DNA from: Pithys albifrons albifrons
Lineage: Eukaryota > Chordata > Aves > Passeriformes > Thamnophilidae
Reading direction: 5' to 3'
Assembly: GCF_047495875.1 (NCBI RefSeq)
Contig: NC_092458.1
Coordinates: forward strand, 114,129,727-114,193,726
Length of the DNA: 64,000 bases
Each line of letters opens with the position of its first letter. Within the stretch, counting starts at the first letter, position 1. The translations under genes and the position numbers were made by a program. Of this stretch, positions 1 to 11,975 are shown in pieces. Below the pieces are notes generated by a model, which was not told the origin of the DNA, did not search any database, and saw only the letters and a list, made by a program, of their open reading frames with translations.

Positions 1-220
1 CCTTCTCTACCTCCTGCCAGACTACAGGATCCAATCTGTCAGCCTTTGATACTCACATTCTTACCACTATGGGAGAAACTCATGTGTTGGATGCAGCTGT
101 TTATTACTGACAAATTGTTAATACCAGATTTCATAAGTCCAAAATGGGGAGGCAAGCAAAGTATAAGGTCTGACCATAAACTGAATTGTGACCAGACTGT
201 TACTGAAAGAGAGCATCTTA

Positions 221-672
221 TCATAGAATCATATAAGGGATTGGGTTGGAAAAGACCTCTGACATCATCAAGTCCAACCCTTGGTCCAACTCCACTCCCT
301 TTACCAGATCATGGCACTCAGTGCCATGGCCAAGCTCAGTTGAAAAACCTCCAGGAATGAGGAATCCACCCCCTCTCTGCGCAGCCCATTCCAATGCCTG
401 AGCACTCTCTCTGCAAAGAATTTCTTTCTGCTCTCCAACTTCAATTTCCCCTGGCAGAGCTTGAGCCCATCGTGCCCCCTTGTCCTATTGCTGAGTGCCT
501 GGGAGAAGAGACCAACCCCCACCTGGCCAGAACTTCCCTTCAGGCAGTTCCAGACAGTGCTGAGGTCACCTCTGAGCCTCCTCTTCTCCAGGCTAAACAC
601 CCCCAGCTCCCTCAGCCTCTCCCCACAGCACTTGTGCTTCAGTCCCTTCTCCAGCCTCGTTGCTCTTCTCTG
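221..672 (-). mobile_element. CR1 LINE, young subfamily, copy 1 (5'-truncated)
   Basis: The 3' end of a CR1 non-LTR retrotransposon in antisense display: tcatagaatcatata, then gggttggaaaagacctct. The opposite strand encodes the C-terminal part of the CR1 reverse-transcriptase ORF ([20 protein letters not shown], then VLRHWNGL). Homology to the other seven copies stops after ctcttctctg at 672, so the 5' end is truncated there. It carries a few private substitutions, for example in the segment after ctccagg. Confidence 0.93.
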
Positions 673-1989
673 CTATGCACAGGGGATGCAGCTGCACACA
701 CATCAACAATGGATTTGGGAGCGAGACCTCAAGACTGTGCTTGTTTCCCACTCTGGCATCACACACAGAGCAAAAGTCCCAGTTCCCTGGTGTGTGTGCC
801 AGTCCCTTCATACCCACAGCATGAGAGTCTGGACATCTAAACTGGTTTCACCCCCTTCTGCAATCCCAGGACATGGCCCCACTGCCATCCCTACAGTGGG
901 GACACAGGACAGAAGTGACTCTAATGCACGGGGGAGCAATCGGTGTAGCTGAGAAAGCTGCACAGCAAGGGAAAATATCATAACAAATCAAACAACACTT
1001 TTACAATGCACTTATGCACAGTTGAATAGATACACAAATGTTTGTATTCACAGGTTGGTTTTACACAAGTTAAACTGTTTGTTTCTGTTATTACTACAAG
1101 TTTTACATGTGGCCATCGCTGCAGTTCCTTCCTTCAGCAGAGCAAGCACACATAAGTCATTTACTGGGGGCTGCTCTAATGTCAAATCATGCAGCTGGGG
1201 CACCAAGTCACACACAACAACAACAACAATCAATCCCTGCTGTCCCTGGGACAGGTTTTGTCCACTGTTTATCAAGGATAGTTGGTAAGATCAATACCCA
1301 ACACTGAACACTGACACAAAAACTGAGGCAAGACATACCTGAGTTAACAGCACTCTTTTGTTTCTGAAGTTCATGTCTGAGTACAAACAGAAAATACTGA
1401 AGATTTTCAGTTTGAAACTCACTATTTAACCTAAGCTTGTTTCCTTGTTCCACTCTCAAGGTAGGTTTCCATCCCATCCACATTTCAAAGTTGAAACCAA
1501 TAATTTCCAAGGATTAATTCAGTTGGCAAACAATTTTTCTATTTCAGCGTAAATTATTCAGATGCAGTTAGAAAATCAACGCTTTAATTGGAATTTGTAA
1601 AGCAAAATATTCTGGGAAGCAGGTAGGAGGGCCTATTGAAGGTTCTTTATTTGCTCAGAATAAATAAAGTATGATGAGACAAGATTGTGCAAACAATGCA
1701 CATCTTCATTTAGTATCACTGGAGTTTCCTTACGACATAAAATCAAATAAAAAGTTTGCCATTTGTTCTTTAAATCCTCACTTCTGAAACAGAAGATTCA
1801 CCAAGTTTTTATGTGTTACAATTCCTCCAGCTGCACAACTCTGCAGATGGCTGTAGGTGAAGTGAAAAGGGCAGAGTGTGAGCTACAATGGGAAGTTGGG
1901 AGGTACTGAGATGTTTCTGGGTGCCAGCTCAGGCACTCATTGAACACGGGGGCTCTCAGGTACTTTAATTCCTAACACTTTACTGCAGT
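673..1989. other. EPHA6 intron 3 sequence, no gene
   Basis: Unique-looking intronic DNA. It holds a short CAA run at about 1213-1230. The open frames on both strands are short and have no gene-like features. No exon or RNA gene is seen. Confidence 0.7.
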
Positions 1990-2255
1990 AAAAACAAACA
2001 CACCCCTCCCCACCCCCCCCAGAAAACAAACCCTCTCAAAAATACACCCCCCCCAAACCAAAAAACCCCTCCCAACAAACAAAAACCCCCTAAAAACACC
2101 CCCCCCAAAACAAACCCTCTCCCCAAAAACAAAAAAAACCCCAAACACAACAACCGCCCCAAAACCAAACAACCGCCCCCAACACCAAACAAAAAAACCC
2201 CCAAAAAACCCAAACAACCCCCCCCCCCAAAAAAAAAAAAACAAAAAAGAAAACA
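1990..2255. repeat. A/C-only low-complexity tract with long C runs (G-rich on minus strand)
   Basis: About 265 bases made almost only of A and C on the plus strand, with C runs of 4 to 9 (2003-2006, 2008-2011, 2013-2020, 2048 region, 2098 region, 2218 region). The minus strand, which is the EPHA6 sense strand, is therefore G/T-only and carries closely spaced G runs. The Gly/Phe-rich frames read from it are an artefact of composition. Confidence 0.9.
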
Positions 2256-2810
2256 GGAGCAAACTTAAAACTGTAGCTATTTAAGACACTGAGATGATGT
2301 GAAAATGCTACAATTAAAACAAGCCCAAACAAAAGCAAACAATGAACCCCAAACCAGAAACACAGATTTTCAGCTTTGCAGGAGCTAACCTGGTAGTGTA
2401 TGAGAAAAGGCAGAAATATGTAACTTTAAAGAAATATAAAAGCCATCAAAAGAGCATAAAACTGATGAGAAAAAGGCAAAACAAACAAACACAGCCAAGT
2501 CAGACCTCTTCAAATGGGTACAACTCGCTAAAGATTCATCTTTCTGGCAGTAACTAATACCCCATTCATTGCAACCAGTCCTCCTACCTCAGCCAAGCAA
2601 CAATGTTGCTTTTAATTCACATTAATTACAGGCCTTAAGGAAAAACTCGTTCTCTCTGTGCAAGTGGAAAAAGCCAAAATGAAAGAGAGACACAGCACAG
2701 AATAGCTTGGGACAGGACCTGCCATTTAGAAACTAAAGCCACTATATATGAATATAAAAGTGCTCCCAGGAGCATCTGCATTGTCCCTTCACAATAGAGA
2801 GGCATTTAAA

Positions 2811-2902
2811 TTTTTTACCACCTACTGTAAAAAAAAAAATAAAATTTTCACCTACTGACTTTTAAATTATAATTTTTTTTATTTAAAATTTTCACCTACT
2901 GA
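2811..2902. repeat. Short AT-rich tandem duplication (18-bp core, about 3 units)
   Basis: The 18-mer at 2841-2858 recurs exactly at 2885-2902. A looser relative (tttttaccacctactg) precedes it at 2811-2827. Confidence 0.8.
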
Positions 2903-5030
2903 TTTTTTCCTGATTTATACAGTTCCTGAGGTCAGAGCTTCTCCCTGTGCTGGCAGTTATATGTGGTTGATATATCTGGATGCTTTGAACAGATTGTTAT
3001 CAATTGCTTTTCTATACTGTTACCTACAGCTCTGCTCTTACCCACAACTCCTGTTTTTTCCATGCATGTTCTTGGATTCTACTAAAAGCATCAATTTAGC
3101 ATTTTGACCTAACAACTGAATTTGGAACTGCTCAATCCCAATTCCGGTTTATTCACATTCAGAATTCTAAGTTATAATTTGTGTTGAGTGTCCACAAATG
3201 TCATGTTACCTTAAAGAGTATTTTTTTCAGTGAAAAAGAGTTATCACCAATAATCACAGAGATGTTGAGCACTGTCATTGAAATGGTGAAATCTAAAGCT
3301 CTCCAGACTCACAGAAATTATGTAAAATAAGCTATAGTTGCTTAAGGATATGAAAAAAAAAACATGAACCCCCTTCAGAGCAGCCACACACTCAAGAATC
3401 TGTGATACATTACAATGAATTATATGGCTATTTATTTGCAAAAAATAATTCAACTATTCAATGATTTTTTTTTATTTAAAAAATCCCAACTAATTCAAAA
3501 GCAACTATTTTAATTATATCCAGAAGAGATCAACACAGAGAAGATTGTGATGGAAAAGTGCTCTCTGGTGCTCAAGAAGGGAGGAAGAATCCTGTAAACT
3601 TTGTAGGCTCCTAATCCTTGCTCTCTGGAACATGGCAAGACATTCTTGCCAAAGAGAACACACCAAGTAATAGTGTAGAGGACATAGAGAGTGGAGAATA
3701 ACCCCAGAGTGGATCCCGATGGGTAAATCGCCACCCTGACCTTCCTCAGGCCACCTCTGGTGTCCTCTCACCTCTCTCTCCTCCTGAGCCTTCCCAAACT
3801 GGCTTTCTGCCACTTGCTGCAGGTGCACACAGGGCTGAGCCTGCAGGGACTGGGAGCTTTCACTTCAGCTTTCAGTTCAAAGGCAGAAATTGGAGAAGAA
3901 AAAAATTGAAAGGCTTCGATTTCAAGGGGAAAAGAGGCTTCAATTACACTTTTTTTTTAATAGATGAAATTGAGAATTTGTATTGTCAGCCTTCCTAGTT
4001 GACTTGCCTCTATTTTGAGAGGCAAAGGGTACCTAAGGGCCCTGAAGCAAGACCCATGTGCAAGGAGATGACCTGCGGGGGGTCTGGGAGGCAGAAGGAG
4101 TGAGCCAAAGCAGCCACAACTGCAGGGAGTCCCAGGGGACTTTCTGCATCTGCCCTGGTCTGGCACACAGAAAAAAAAGCAGTGGATCATCTTAGTTTCC
4201 ATTGCTCAGCCTCTCAGACAAATTCCTGTCTCTGGCCATCCCAAAAGATCTGTCTGGAAATAGAAATCTGAAGTTTTACGCCCTATATCTTAAGTGTCCA
4301 CTCCAGCACAAGGGGACAGCCCCAAGAGGGTCTCTCCATGGTGGGAGGGTTCTGTCTTAAGATAATTTGCAGTCCTCCAAGATTTTGAATTTAAGCTTAC
4401 TGTGTCCTTTTTCTTAAGTCTAAATCTTACTCTGCTTTTCCCTGCCTGACCCTCCTTCAGTGCCTCTGTGCTGGCACACATTAGATCTCTAGTAAAAAAA
4501 AACACAAGGAAGCAAAATCCAAAGGAACCTTTCACAATATTGTATCTGTAACCACAAAACTTGCAGTTCCAATGCACATTTTCTCCTCCCCCTTTTCCTG
4601 TTTTGATGTAGCCACAGGTAGTCAAAGCGTGACTAATATTAACTGCTTGGTTTTCCAAAGACAAAGACATGCTCCGGGTACATATTGGTTCACATTTGCC
4701 AAATGAAAAGATTTGCTAATTGAAGGAGCTGAAATGGCTGGGGAAGATGAAGTCAGGCTGCCAAGGTCCTGGCACTGCAACAGCACCACAAATCTGGGTC
4801 ATGAATAAAGGAAATGAGTGTTTGTTCAACTAAAAACTCTGTATGTTCAGGTATTTATATCCTTACAAAACGTTGTTCAGTCAACTCAAGCTCAAAGAAT
4901 TGGAATTTCACATTCCCACTTTTACTGTATTTGTTTTAATCAAATAAACCAGGTGAATCTGTCAATGCCTGGTCTATATTTTTAAAATTTCTTCAACTAT
5001 ACCACATGACATCATTTGGGGGTGTTGAGA

Positions 5031-5051
5031 TCCTGAGGATATTCCTCAGGA
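5031..5051. repeat. Perfect 9-bp palindrome with 3-nt centre
   Basis: tcctgagga, tat, tcctcagga: both arms pair perfectly. It is short and may be chance. Confidence 0.85.
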
Positions 5052-5369
5052 AGAAACAACTTTTTATCATTGGTAAAATACATTTCTGCCCTGTGGTTGA
5101 TTGGTTAAGACTAAAATAAAATCTGCAATTACTATTTTAATTATTTGCTACATCTAATTGAATTTTTCTCTGCCATTAATCATTAACCTTGATAATTCAG
5201 ATAATTTTTAGTAAATCATTACAGAATCAGGCTTCAGTTAACAGTCATCCAATTATTTCTATAGAATAGAAAATTATACAGAACTGAGCTATCATAATTG
5301 AGTTTATATAGTGCTCTTTGTCATGATTGTTTGTTCCTCTGTAAAACAAACCACAGCAAAGCCCTGATA

Positions 5370-5438
5370 TCACATATATACACATATATGTATACACATG
5401 TATATATATATAAATATATGCACATATATATATATAAA
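5370..5438. repeat. AT/CA microsatellite
   Basis: An imperfect run of (CA)TATATA units over about 70 bases. It accounts for the Tyr/Ile/His-rich frames read on both strands. Confidence 0.92.
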
Positions 5439-8157
5439 ATACATTTGTTAAATTCAGCACAGCTCTTGTCTTGGGCTGACACTCACAAAACATGACATTG
5501 AACCTCCTGCTTTTAATTGCTGTTTATTAGAATCCTGTGCAGCATCTCCTGCCTTGAAGCTGTAACTTGTTAATGGGGGTGGCTTTAATGATTTAGCAAA
5601 TCAAGGAGTTCCTATTAGAGCCACTTATGATAATATTGCCAAATTATTGTATTAGTTTATTTATTAATGCCTAAAGAATAAGAAGAATGTGTGAATGCTG
5701 CTGTTATTTCAGGATTTTGAGGGGGAAATCCTGCAAGTATGTCCAAATTAAAAATGATACACTGATTACACAGCAAGTTTAGAGAATATATTTACTGTTC
5801 ACACAGTAAGTTTAGAGAAGATGGTATTTTTTCAGGTTATCCCATAATAAATGCATATAACACACAAATACCTGTGAACATCTTGCCATCAATGTGACTC
5901 TTCTTCAAAGGGCTCAGAAAAGGAAGACAATTCCAAAATAATGCAAAACTCCTTATCAATGGGTCTCTGAACTGACTGGAGTATCAGGATACAGATTTAA
6001 TAAGGATGGACATTTTATACTAGGTGGGAATTCTTCTCACAAACTCACACTCTGAAATGATGCTTTTAAAAGCCAATGCAATGGATAGGGAGGACTGATG
6101 GATTCACAAAGAGACACACAAACCCCACATATACTGAAATAAGTGAAATGCTGCCAGTCAGGGAAGTGGGTAAACTACATTTTGGCAGTTAAAAATGACC
6201 TGTGATTCCAACAGCAGCAGTAAAACTGATCAAAGGCTGCTTTTATTCCCACCTTTGCTGCTCTGCAAAACTACGAGCAATGACAAAGGCAAAATATCTT
6301 TCCTTATGCCATTTAGTACCTCCTGAATAGACAGTGCTTGTCTCCACAAATATCAAAATAGAAATTTACTTTTTAAATTCCGTGACAGATAAGTCATATT
6401 TGCCATGAAGTGCTTATTCCCCCCAGAGCCACAAGCTGGTGCATAAGTCTGACACCATTTGCAAGCAGGAAAAAAATATTCAACTATTAGCAAGTATTGC
6501 ACACCCCCCAATTGCTTGTCAGAACAGACTTCAAAATGCAAAATTATTATTTTGACTGTTAGTTTTGTGCAGAGGAAAGAATTATCTCTTTGGAATATGT
6601 CACAGAGCACACCTTACATGAAGCACCAACAGAAATAAAAATACTTTCAGTGCTCAGAAAGTAACTAACAGAAAGTAAAATACTTTCAAGGCTCAGATTT
6701 TCAGCTCCAGCAAGAGAGTGGGAACGACAAAAGGGTTTGGGGTTGGGTTTTGGAGAAAGGACCTAGAAAGCATGAAATTTATATAAATATATCTCAGGTC
6801 TTCTTATCAGACTAAGATGGAATGGCTTCTACTCTCCCCCCACTAGTCCCCACCACCCTGTTTCTGTGAAAACAAGCTAGATGTAAATCTTTAACATTTT
6901 CCCTTAGAGAGTTAGCAATGTTCAGATATTTCATGATTTAATAGGTATTCAGGAGTTAGTTTAGGATTTACTGACACAAGTTTTTAAACTAAATTTCTGA
7001 TTCCTGTCTCAGTCACAAAGCAAAGTCTCAAAATAAGACATTATGGATATCTGAGAGGTTGTTGTCAATATAGTCAGAAATCTCAGTTCAGTTCACAACA
7101 CTCAGTCACAGTGTAAAAATACACTCCCAGCTCTCCAAATGGGCATCTCCACCAGCAGCTTTGGCACAAAAAGTGTCGCCACCCTTAGATACTGTAGAGT
7201 GGGCACTAGTGAAAATTAATTGTTGCTCTGGTTATGAAAGCATCTCATGTATTGGGGTTTCCCTTTGGCAAGACATTCACAAAGAATGTACGACAAATAC
7301 AGTTTGAAAAGCTGTCAGAAGAAAGCAGGACTAATATTAAAATACACTGAAAAAGAGTGAATGGACATTAGACAACTATGAAAATGATTTCAAACCCATG
7401 GAAGCTCTGTTAGATTATAATTTTCTAAAATAGTAGTTTTGTTACTCTTGGAGCAAATAGATAAGAACTTGCAAACCTTTGGGTACTCCATTTCATTTAG
7501 AAGGTTCTTGTTCAGCAGCAAATTGGACAAGTTGAACAAACCAGCAGAGTCAGGTACAGCAGAAAACATTTTGGGTGGACTTTGCTGGCTACATCGCTCA
7601 TGTAGAGATCTAGAGCGTGACTCACTCACATAATGGACAGAAATTCATTCAGCATTAAAGTCTCAAAGAAAATCCTTATCCCATTACGAGAGAACCCTTT
7701 TGACCTTATATAGAAAATTACACTTGCTTCCAGTAATGGCACTGTCAACATTGCATCTTTGCAGTGAGCAGATTTTGATAATTAATGCCAGCAAGACCAG
7801 ACAACAAAGGGAATTTCATTTGCTGATTACAATGCACCGTGCTTTTAATGCTCTGCATTATCAAGGGTTGCTGTGCAGCTTGCCTGATACCATGACATCT
7901 GAGAAACTCTGGAGCAACACAGCAATGTCATTTCTGTAACTTATCAATATGGACTTTTTCTCTCCCTTTTTGCTAAAAAGCAAATGAATCACAGCAGACT
8001 CGACTCATATCTCAGTGGCTTCTGAGGCTTTCCTTACAGTCATTACTACAGAGAAAAGCACCTCATTCTCAAGTCATCACGAAACTATTATGGACAGTAG
8101 AAGGGAATATATGACATTTTAAGACTTTTTTTAAATTAAAAAAAAATCAAACCATGT
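5439..8157. other. EPHA6 intron 3 sequence next to the exon, no gene
   Basis: AT-rich intron with two small tandem duplications: a 19-bp unit at 5768-5786 and 5801-5819, and a 31-bp unit at 6628-6658 and 6667-6697. No coding sequence is seen. Frames at 7390-7640 and 7700-7940 do not resemble any family I know. Confidence 0.6.
6628..6697. repeat. 31-bp imperfect tandem duplication (39-bp spacing)
   Basis: The unit aacagaaa...actttca..gctcaga occurs at 6628-6658 and 6667-6697 with about four differences. Confidence 0.8.
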
Positions 8158-8165
8158 TTTCTTAC
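8158..8165 (-). other. EPHA6: 5' splice site of EPHA6 intron 3
   Basis: On the minus strand the exon ends in CATG and is followed by gtaagaaa, a near-consensus donor (GT at 8165-8164). This gives an exon of 664 bases with a phase-1 end, in line with the conserved structure of Eph genes. Confidence 0.92.
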
Positions 8166-8829
8166 CATGGCAGGAGCCCTCCAGCTCTTCATAGCCCACG
8201 CTGCAGATGCAGCGCCCCAGAGGCACGAGCCAATCCCCATCTGCCCCACAGTAGAGCTTGGGCGTGTCCCTCTCCTCGGCGCTCTTCACGCAGGAGCCTC
8301 TCACCTCCACCAGCGACGACGAGTCCACCCTGGGGATGGTGTCGGGGAACACGGCCAGATTGCGCACCGTGAACGGGCACTTCTTGTAATACACCCGCAC
8401 CGACACCAGGGCGATGCAGGCTCCAATGTCCTGGAAGGCAAGGTAAAAGCCTTTCCTGGTGATGGGCCCGACCTCCCGGACCTCGGTGTTGAGTTTGAGG
8501 ATGCGGTCGCCCAGGTCCATCTGCGTGAAACTCTCGTCGGCCGCGATGGTGTCGATTTTTGTGTACTGGTTGGGCTTGAATTTTACTCCGTGGGACTCGT
8601 CTGACTCCATGTAGTAGAGGTTGAAGGTCTCCTTGCAGGTGCCCAGCACCCAGGGGATGCTGTTGCAGTCCCTCAGAGTGAACTTCATCTCCACGTAGAT
8701 TTTCTGCGCGGCATCGCGCGAGATCCAGTTGGTTTGGAGCCAGTTGTTCTGGTTCGGTTCCATCACGTTGCACACCTGGTAGGTGTGGATGGGACGGTTG
8801 TGTTCATCCATCTCAGTGATGGCATCCCA
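8166..8829 (-). CDS. EPHA6: EPHA6 exon 3: ephrin-binding domain exon of an Eph receptor tyrosine kinase
   Basis: This single internal exon has 664 bases (221 codons plus one base), starting in phase 0 at a Trp codon and ending after the first base of a codon. It encodes most of the extracellular globular domain that binds ephrin ligands on neighbouring cells, then the start of the cysteine-rich region. Seen in the translation: [15 protein letters not shown] (exon residues 16-30), the ten-residue loop between Cys55 and Cys65 ([13 protein letters not shown]), [19 protein letters not shown] (91-109), [20 protein letters not shown] (127-146) and Cys180/194/207/209/220. Cys20-Cys138 and Cys55-Cys65 have the spacing of the two disulfides known in Eph ligand-binding domains. 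[26 protein letters not shown] and [18 protein letters not shown] match EPHA6 as I remember it, and not EPHA3, 4, 5 or 7. The frame is intact, so this is a live exon, not a retrocopy. Other EPHA6 exons are not visible here. Confidence 0.94.
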
Positions 8830-8860
8830 CTGAAAAGAGAAACAAATTTTTGGAAACTCA
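8830..8860 (-). other. EPHA6: 3' splice site and pyrimidine tract of EPHA6 intron 2
   Basis: On the minus strand a pyrimidine-rich stretch (ttgtttctcttttcag) ends in AG at 8831-8830, directly before the TGG codon that opens the exon. This fixes the 5' edge of the exon. The frame stays open upstream for 17 codons only by chance and has no ATG there. Confidence 0.9.
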
Positions 8861-9310
8861 GAAAAATATTTATTATGCACATGCCCCGTGTAGATGCACC
8901 TGTGACTAAACTAAGAGCAATTATTTACTTCAAGTTTAATGGAAAAACAGTTGTTAAAAGCAGGTACCAACTCCAGCAAAGTGCACGAGCTATTTCAAAG
9001 ACTGTGATAAATTTGTAGTAACAGACACATTAAAAAATTACAGGAGCTCAGCAAAGAGGGAAACAGTGGCTTGTTTATATTAGTAAATTTATTAAGGCTG
9101 AGAACATTCCTGTGTATGTCACTCAATCATCTGTGTGGATAAATTTTGCCAGAGCATTCCCAAGGGGCTGGATCTCCCTAAGTTCTTCAAGGACTTTCCA
9201 CAGCTCAGGCCCATGGCACTGGCTGGTTTACACAAATACCTGAGAAATATTTAACTGTATATAGATATGTTCCATTTCTAGCTCCATGGGGCTTATATTA
9301 CATTTATTTC
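8861..9310. other. EPHA6 intron 2 sequence directly upstream of the exon, no gene
   Basis: AT-rich intron upstream of the acceptor on the minus strand. No second exon is recognisable here. Confidence 0.6.
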
Positions 9311-9361
9311 CACTAAAAAACCCACAAAACCCAACAAAACAAACAAACCAACCAACACCCA
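9311..9361. repeat. A/C-rich low-complexity tract
   Basis: About 50 bases of A and C with almost no G or T on the plus strand. Same type as 1990-2255. Confidence 0.85.
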
Positions 9362-9723
9362 GCTGTCACAGGCCTGATGATGCCTTTACAAATTCTCTTA
9401 GAGTCCGAAGGTGAAGAAGGAGCTTTTTTCCTCTCCCTATCCCCCTTCAAGTTTTCCTTACATCAACATCACTAAACATTCTCAAATTCTGGTGGAAATC
9501 CCCACACAGAGGCTCTCAAAAAAAAAAAAATCTGAAATAATATCCATGTGGTTTCTATCAAAGGATTATCAAATGCCTAATTTATTAAATAATCCAAAAT
9601 ACTACCAAAATCCCCAAAAGAGGTTCAGCATAGTTGAGTCAACTTCCCACTGGGCACACAAAATATCAATGTAGAATTAAAGATGTTTTCTTATAAAAGT
9701 ACAGAACTAGTTATAAAAGCAGC

Positions 9724-9818
9724 AGAAAACAACAAAAAAAAAAAAGAAAAAACCCTATAAAACAAAAAAGCCCCAACAAAAAAACCAAAACCCCGAACAA
9801 AACAAACAACAACTACCA
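9724..9818. repeat. A/C-rich low-complexity tract
   Basis: Poly(A)-like start, then runs of A broken by C clusters. Very few G or T on the plus strand. Confidence 0.85.
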
Positions 9819-10180
9819 CTCCAATCCATGTAACCTGTGGCTTCGTTACTCTAAAAACTTTGAATTCCAACAGTTGTTGGAATCCACATGGATAAAGGAA
9901 TTCCAAGTGCTGCCCCTTGCAATCAGAGGATGGAATTGCTGTCACTGCAGGATGGGAGCTATGCAGGCAAATATGGGAAGTGAAGGCCTTTACAGGCCAT
10001 CATTTTGATGGTTCTTCTTATTACAGTTCAGAATTTTTATACAAATAGGTGTTATACACAAATATATGTAAATTTCGATAATAAATAATAAACAAGCAGA
10101 AGTGCAAAAGGCTTTCTATGTTTATTTGTGTATCCAGTCAGATTAGAAGGAAGGCAAGTTACATGTTCCAGACAGGTCTC

Positions 10181-10272
10181 AAAAAGAAGAAAATAACCAA
10201 AAAAAGAAAAAAACCCACAAAAAGCAAATGCCAAAACATCCCAACAAAACCCCACCACACCAAACCCAGAAC
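10181..10272. repeat. A-rich, then A/C-rich low-complexity tract
   Basis: An A/G-rich start (aaaaagaagaaaa) shifts into A/C-only sequence, then returns to normal intron. The Lys-rich frame here is compositional. Confidence 0.8.
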
Positions 10273-11887
10273 TAAAAGAGTAGGTGGGTGGTTTAAAAAC
10301 AATGTAATTTTAAAAATATAGAACAGCCTTTGGAACTGGCATAAACTGGCTTAAAACAAAGCCCAAACATAATACTGTTTCTTAAATATATTAAGAAAGA
10401 AAAACTATTCAACACATCCTCCTCTTAGCATGAGATTCTCATAAGAAATATTTATATATTCAGCCTGAATCAATATATCAATTTGAACTTAGAAATTAAA
10501 GCCCTAAAGTTAGCTCTTAGCTGTGTAGTTAATAATATAAATCTATTATTTCTGTAGGAAAGTGAAGGCTCAGCACTTCAGAACTGGTTTCAAAGAACAA
10601 CACAAGATGGATTGATCCAACATTGGCAGCACCAAAGCAGAGCTCTCATGCTTGTGCCTTTAGGATCTATTTCATATTATACCTTATGATTAATTAAATT
10701 ATAAGGATTTATAAACATTTCAGTTGTGGGAAACTATTATTCCCCAGAAGCTCAAACCCAAACAAACAGAAGCATCTCATTGGCAAAGCCAATTCCTACA
10801 TCAGGAGTTCCAGGACTTATGAAGAAGAAATGCCAAAAACATGCTTGGGAGGAAAGACTTTAAAATACCAGTTTAATGTTGTAAGAGATCACACTTCACA
10901 TTTAGCACAAGAGAGGAGTCTCTAAAACAGAAGAACAGGCAACATAAAGACTGGTAGAAAGAAGATTCCAAGGTTATTTGTACAAAATATGAGATAAGGC
11001 TACAAACCACACTGAGATTTTAGTTAGGTGAAGTCTCAGCTGTTTTCACGTCTCTACAAGCTGTTTTACAAACTCTTTGCTTCATTTTTGAACTTCACTG
11101 ATATCTAACAGCTGTACAGAGAACATTATAAACAGCTAATTACCTAATTTCAATCTTGTACTAGCTATATAACACTGAAATTTCCTTTCAGTGCTCCCCA
11201 CCTTTTGTTATTCTTATTTTAAACCAACACACTGCAGATTTGTAAACTAGGATGAGCCATTTCTTAAAATTCGGTGGGTTCTATCACCAAAGGCATTATG
11301 GACACAAAAAAATAGATTCATTTATTTCATTTTTTTGTAAAACACATTACTGTCTGATGAGAAGACACCTCAGTGATACCACGCTAAAGAAAAGAAAATA
11401 CAATGGACCACTTTGAACTTGATGAAAACTGTCATAAGTTATTTCAACAACTTCTGAATCTTGACTTCATACTGTGCTGCCTAAAGAGGAGAGTTGTTAC
11501 ATTCACGACTGCCATGATTTGCCCAGGGTTGGCCCCACACCAGAGGCCTGAGCAGCACAGAAAGGACTGACACAGGTTACTGAGGCCCTCACACAGCAGC
11601 TTCGGGAAGAGATTACATACTATTCCCTCTCCTTTTTCTCCTCATCCTTTTCCTCAAAGGATAAATGTCTAAAAGCGAAGGGTTCTGCACTTACATTCCC
11701 TAAGCTGAGTATCTTGGCTCACTCCTAAAGAAGAAGAAAAGGTTGTGGCAGACTTGGCATCAAGCCATGGGATATTAATTACTGTGGGAGAAGACCTGGA
11801 GTTCCAAAAGTGGAAGAAATTTTACAGGAAATGGGTCTATGAAGATGATTGTGCAAGCCCAAAGACAGAGGTTTAAATAAAAGTACA
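10273..11887. other. EPHA6 intron 2 sequence, no gene
   Basis: AT-rich unique-looking intron with no recognisable exon, RNA gene or repeat. It ends in the direct repeat that flanks the LTR. Confidence 0.6.
11881..11887. repeat. Target-site duplication, left copy
   Basis: aagtaca, matched at 12346-12352. One more A on the left also matches. Seven bases is longer than the usual 4-6 for retroviral integration, so one or two bases may match by chance. Confidence 0.65.
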
Positions 11888-11975
11888 TCATAGTATGACT
11901 TCCCTATTCCTATTTCCCTTAGTCATTCCCTACCCAAGTTTCTTCCTCCGATAATCCCCCTGGAGCCTTTTCCCG

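Larger units (their letters stand above)
2256..5369. other. EPHA6 intron 3 sequence, no gene
   Basis: AT-rich intron. It contains an exact 18-bp repeat (aaaattttcacctactga) at 2841-2858 and 2885-2902 with a third partial unit at 2811-2827, and a 21-bp palindrome at 5031-5051. A moderately GC-rich patch at about 3560-3860 gives a 104-codon minus-strand frame, but nothing recognisable as protein. Confidence 0.65.

Noticed and set aside
1972..2338. Gly/Phe-rich minus-strand frames
   Set aside because: They are read from the A/C-only tract in three frames, as expected for a stop-poor two-letter sequence.
3514..3828. 104-codon minus-strand frame in a GC-richer patch
   Set aside because: No known domain, no splice or promoter context and an ordinary peptide composition. 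Treated as chance.
8189..8773. Long frames of 194 codons (minus) and 145 codons (plus) over the EPHA6 exon
   Set aside because: They are shadows in other frames of a GC-rich exon. The correct frame shows all Eph domain residues and splice sites.
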